From Bacteroidota bacterium (lineage in GTDB: Bacteria > Bacteroidota > Bacteroidia > Chitinophagales > Chitinophagaceae), in assembly GCA_023391895.1 (NCBI GenBank), contig JAEWAC010000379.1:1-8231 (forward strand): a stretch of DNA of 8,231 nt, read 5' to 3'. Below the pieces are notes generated by a model. That model did not search any database. It had not been told where the DNA came from and saw only the letters and a list, made by a program, of their open reading frames with translations. Position numbers and translations under genes: made by a program. This document shows positions 5,580 to 8,231 of the stretch, one piece after another. The first letter of the stretch is position 1; each line of letters opens with the position of its first letter.

Positions 5580-6419
5580 CACGTTGTATTTCAGGAGGCC
5601 GATATTGAGGTTTTGAAAAAAGCCATGGAACTGGATGAAAGCCTGGAAGGAAAAGTTGAGATCATCCGGGACGATTATGCTGTGGGTCCTTTGGAAAATA
5701 TTTATGAAACCGAAGGCTACCAGCAGCGGCGGGCCTGGTGGAAGGAACTGCTGGAAATGTCGCCCTACAATACGGACCAGTTGATGGACATGGTGGACGA
5801 CCGCCTGGCGGTGCACAACCTTAAAAAAGCCCTGGATGAGGCCAGCCAAGAAACGGTCTGGATCTGGATGGGACAGAACCAGCATGATGTGTGTGGTTAC
5901 TATTGGCTGATGTCGCAGTTGAAAGATTACCAGTCCCGCATCTTTGTATTGTACCTGAACAACCTGCCTTTTATCAACGATAAAGGACAGTTGTTTTATC
6001 CCACTACGCTGCACCAGATACCGCCCCGTGAGTTTTTGAAAGCCAAAAAGCTCTGTCGGGCCATCACGCTCAGTGAATTTGAAGTGGACCCCGATGAATG
6101 GAAGCGCCTCTGCAGTGAAAATGCGATGGCGCGTATACTGGAAGGCGGCAAAAAGATCACCAGCCAGGAAACTTCTTTTTATGATATGGACATTTTAAAA
6201 GGTTTAACGGCCGAACCACAAAAGGGTCATAAAGCCATGCACAACATCCTGGGTAAAATGAAGATCAAGACCGGTGATGTGTTTTTGCTTTGGCGCATGA
6301 AAGCCCTGGCGACGGAAGACAAGGTGGAGATCACTGGTGATACGGCTAAAGGGTGGAAAGATTTTGAGGTAAAGCTGAAACCAGTAAACCAGGAAGCAAT
6401 TCCTACAAATACAGATTAA
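5574..6419 (+). CDS. DUF1835 / DUF3658 domain-containing protein
   Basis: The product has 281 residues. The N-terminal part (1 to about 130) matches the DUF1835 pattern: it opens with a beta strand (MIHVVFQEAD), then has the signature RDDYAVGPL (32-40), then WIWMGQNQHDVCGYYWL (96-112). The C-terminal part (about 165-270) looks like DUF3658, with segments AMARILEGGKKI, the YDMDILKGL run and a final DVFLLWRMKALA. The biochemical role of both domains is unknown to me. No signal peptide or membrane span is seen, so it is likely cytoplasmic. The start at ATG 5574 gives the expected N-terminus. It follows the methyltransferase by 54 nt and leaves only 2 nt before the hydrolase, which indicates joint transcription and probably coupled translation with that gene. 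Confidence 0.85.
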   Translation: MIHVVFQEADIEVLKKAMELDESLEGKVEIIRDDYAVGPLENIYETEGYQQRRAWWKELLEMSPYNTDQLMDMVDDRLAVHNLKKALDEASQETVWIWMGQNQHDVCGYYWLMSQLKDYQSRIFVLYLNNLPFINDKGQLFYPTTLHQIPPREFLKAKKLCRAITLSEFEVDPDEWKRLCSENAMARILEGGKKITSQETSFYDMDILKGLTAEPQKGHKAMHNILGKMKIKTGDVFLLWRMKALATEDKVEITGDTAKGWKDFEVKLKPVNQEAIPTNTD

Positions 6420-6421
6420 AC

Positions 6422-7759
6422 ATGAAACCACTAACTAGCTTATTCTTCTTCATTTTTATCGCTCTCACCGCCGGAGCTCAATCTGTTACCCAAAAAGCCG
6501 ATGCACTTTTAAAAGCCTATGCCGACCAGCACAGGTTTTACGGCGCAGTGCTGATTGCCAAGGGCGATGCCGTTCTTTTGAACAAAGGTTACGGGTATAG
6601 TAATGTAGGTGATAAAAAACAAAACAACGAGGCATCTATTTACCAGATCGGGTCGGTTACCAAGCAATTTACGGCCGCCATTATTTTACTGTTAGAAGAA
6701 GAAGGCAAGCTTTCGGTACAGGACAAGATCAGCAAATACTTTCCCCAAATACCCAATGGCGATAAAATAACCATACACCACCTTTTAACGCATACCTCGG
6801 GCATTTTTAATTATACCAACAATGCGCAGTTTATGCAAACGAGTGCTGTAAAACCTATCAGCAAAGATTATATGATAGCGCTGTTCAAAGATAAGCCCCT
6901 GGAGTTTGACCCTGGAACCAGGTACAACTACAGCAATAGCGGATATATGCTTTTGGGTTATATTATTGAGCAGGTAACTGGCAAAAAGTATGAGCAGGTT
7001 GTACGTGAAAGGATCTTCACGCCACTGAAAATGTATAACTCAGGTTTTGACTTTGCAGGCTTAAAAAACAGCAAAAAAACTACTGGATATTTTTCTGTTT
7101 CTGATGTTAGCAGTGTGCCTGCCCCTGTTGTTGATTCCACTGTCTCATTTGCTGCCGGCGCTATTTATACCACAACAGTTGACCTGCTGAAATGGGAGCG
7201 GGCCCTGGCCCAAGGCAAACTGCTGAAAAAAGAATCATGGCAAAAAGCCCTCACGCCAGTTTTAAACAACTATGGATATGGACTGGCCATAGACAGTATT
7301 TTTGGTCAGAAACGTATTCATCATGGTGGCGGCATATTTGGATATACTTCCAATGCTATTTTTCTGCCCGAGCAGGATTACACTATCCTTTTATTCTCAA
7401 ATGCGTCATCTAGTCTGACCAAACTTTCCAACGACCTGACTGCCATTTTGTATAACAAGCCTTATACCATACCGGAGGAAAATAAAGAAGTAAAACTAAC
7501 CGATGCTGTATTGCAGCAGTATATTGGCGAGTACCAATTGGCACCCACATTTAGCATTATTATCACTTTAAAGGATAATTATTTATACGGACAGGCAACT
7601 GGCCAACCGACATTTCAAATGTTTGCCAAAACTGAAAAACGCTTTTTTCTGAAAGCCGTTCCTGCCGAAGTGGAATTTTTTAAAGATGAACAAGGTAAGG
7701 TCACCAAAATGATATTGTTTCAAAATGGACAGGAAATGAATGGCCAGAAAATAAAATAA
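6422..7759 (+). CDS. Secreted serine hydrolase, class C beta-lactamase / penicillin-binding-protein fold
   Basis: The product has 445 residues. MKPLTSLFFFIFIALTAGAQS is a clear signal peptide with likely cleavage around residues 18-20, so the enzyme is exported. The beta-lactamase domain (PF00144, about 25-340) has the full catalytic set: S78-V79-T80-K81 (SxxK, acylated serine and base lysine), Y170-S171-N172 (YxN), and H301-G302-G303 in place of KTG, as in many esterase or D-aminopeptidase-like members. HHLLTHTSG at 119-127 is another family landmark. The C-terminal region (about 360-445, IGEYQLAPTFSI...FFKDEQGKVTKM) resembles the DUF3471-type beta-rich domain. The family includes beta-lactamases, DD-peptidases and esterases, and the HGG triad argues for a general hydrolase over a true beta-lactamase. 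It starts 2 nt after the DUF1835 stop. A secreted enzyme between topoisomerase genes is odd. Confidence 0.92.
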   Translation: MKPLTSLFFFIFIALTAGAQSVTQKADALLKAYADQHRFYGAVLIAKGDAVLLNKGYGYSNVGDKKQNNEASIYQIGSVTKQFTAAIILLLEEEGKLSVQDKISKYFPQIPNGDKITIHHLLTHTSGIFNYTNNAQFMQTSAVKPISKDYMIALFKDKPLEFDPGTRYNYSNSGYMLLGYIIEQVTGKKYEQVVRERIFTPLKMYNSGFDFAGLKNSKKTTGYFSVSDVSSVPAPVVDSTVSFAAGAIYTTTVDLLKWERALAQGKLLKKESWQKALTPVLNNYGYGLAIDSIFGQKRIHHGGGIFGYTSNAIFLPEQDYTILLFSNASSSLTKLSNDLTAILYNKPYTIPEENKEVKLTDAVLQQYIGEYQLAPTFSIIITLKDNYLYGQATGQPTFQMFAKTEKRFFLKAVPAEVEFFKDEQGKVTKMILFQNGQEMNGQKIK

Positions 7760-7794
7760 AGCAATCTTAAAAAGCGAAATATATAAAATCAAAC

Positions 7795-8231
7795 ATGAGC
7801 ACTACGAAGAATAAAAATTACGAAGCCGTTCAATCCGACAATGGAATCAATGGCCAGTACAAGAACTGGTTTCTGGATTATGCTTCTTACGTAATCCTGG
7901 AACGGGCCGTACCTGCCGTTGAAGACGGTCTGAAACCCGTACAGCGCCGCATTTTGCACGCCATGAAAGAAATGGATGACGGCCGTTACAACAAGGTGGC
8001 CAACATCATTGGACAAAGCATGCAGTACCACCCGCACGGTGATGCCTCAATTGGCGATGCCTTGGTAAACATGGGGCAGAAAGACCTGCTGATCGACACC
8101 CAGGGTAACTGGGGTGATGTACGCACCGGCGACGATGCCGCTGCTGCCCGTTATATTGAAGCCCGCCTGAGCAAGTTTGCTTTAGAAGTAGTCTTTAATG
8201 CCAAAACCACCGAATGGCAACTGAGCTACGA
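7795..8231 (+). CDS. parC: DNA topoisomerase IV subunit A, 3'-truncated by the window
   Basis: This is the DNA-cleaving subunit that pairs with ParE. The visible 145 residues start at ATG 7795 (MSTTKNKNYEAVQSD) and run open to the end of the window; full Bacteroidota proteins have roughly 800-900. Landmarks are the N-terminal YASYVILERAVPAVEDGLKP (29-48), RRILHAM (51-57), the HPHGDASIGDAL stretch (79-90), DTQGNWG (101-107) and the active-site region AAAARYIEARLS, where Y120 is the tyrosine that forms the phosphotyrosyl-DNA link and R119 precedes it. At the position of the quinolone-contact serine the residue is A84, while the acidic residue four positions on is kept as D88. It follows the hydrolase by 35 nt with no promoter or terminator seen in the gap, so it probably depends on upstream transcription. 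Confidence 0.95.
   Translation, partial: MSTTKNKNYEAVQSDNGINGQYKNWFLDYASYVILERAVPAVEDGLKPVQRRILHAMKEMDDGRYNKVANIIGQSMQYHPHGDASIGDALVNMGQKDLLIDTQGNWGDVRTGDDAAAARYIEARLSKFALEVVFNAKTTEWQLSY

Noticed and set aside
1..8231. CRISPR arrays, tRNA or rRNA genes, phage or defence genes
   Set aside because: No regularly spaced repeats, no cloverleaf or rRNA-like sequence and no defence or phage domains were seen on either strand.

Overview
The window looks like a chromosomal segment from a Bacteroidota genome, most likely family Chitinophagaceae (Chitinophaga/Niastella-like). The reasons are the style of the topoisomerase IV subunits (ParE with DYGRGIP, ParC with HPHGDASIGD), promoter elements of the Bacteroidota type (TAnnTTTG), weak or absent Shine-Dalgarno sequences, a TIGR02436-type four-helix-bundle gene bracketed by AT-rich repeats, and repeat-rich intergenic DNA. 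The lineage comes from these family traits, not from a marker gene comparison.

Layout. Bases 1-1342 hold the 3' part of a family 5 extracellular solute-binding protein of a peptide/oligopeptide-type ABC transporter. Bases 1343-1798 carry no convincing gene but contain a mosaic of short hairpins and dispersed repeat-like words, ending in a terminator that serves the next gene from the other strand. A small acidic orphan protein lies on the minus strand at 1799-2068. Bases 2069-2470 form a divergent promoter region. It has a recognisable promoter on each strand, and each promoter is followed by a similar GC-rich hairpin in the predicted transcript leader.

From 2471 to the window end all genes run on the plus strand with short gaps: parE (topoisomerase IV subunit B), a four-helix-bundle gene inside a 413-bp unit with perfect 27-bp inverted ends, a TylF-like SAM methyltransferase, a DUF1835/DUF3658-type protein, a secreted class C beta-lactamase-fold serine hydrolase, and the 5' part of parC (topoisomerase IV subunit A). 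The two topoisomerase IV subunits therefore bracket four unrelated genes in what looks like one transcription unit; no promoter or terminator was seen between them.

The most interesting object is the 4378-4790 unit. Its perfect inverted ends stand 2 nt after the parE stop codon and 6 nt before the apparent TTG start of the methyltransferase. On paper, exact removal of the unit joins the ATG that overlaps the parE stop (TGATG) in frame to the methyltransferase, restoring a classic stop-start overlap. This suggests a small mobile or intervening-sequence-like element inserted in the operon, although no transposase is present. The second notable signal is the pair of related leader hairpins at 2149-2181 (minus sense) and 2373-2406 (plus sense).
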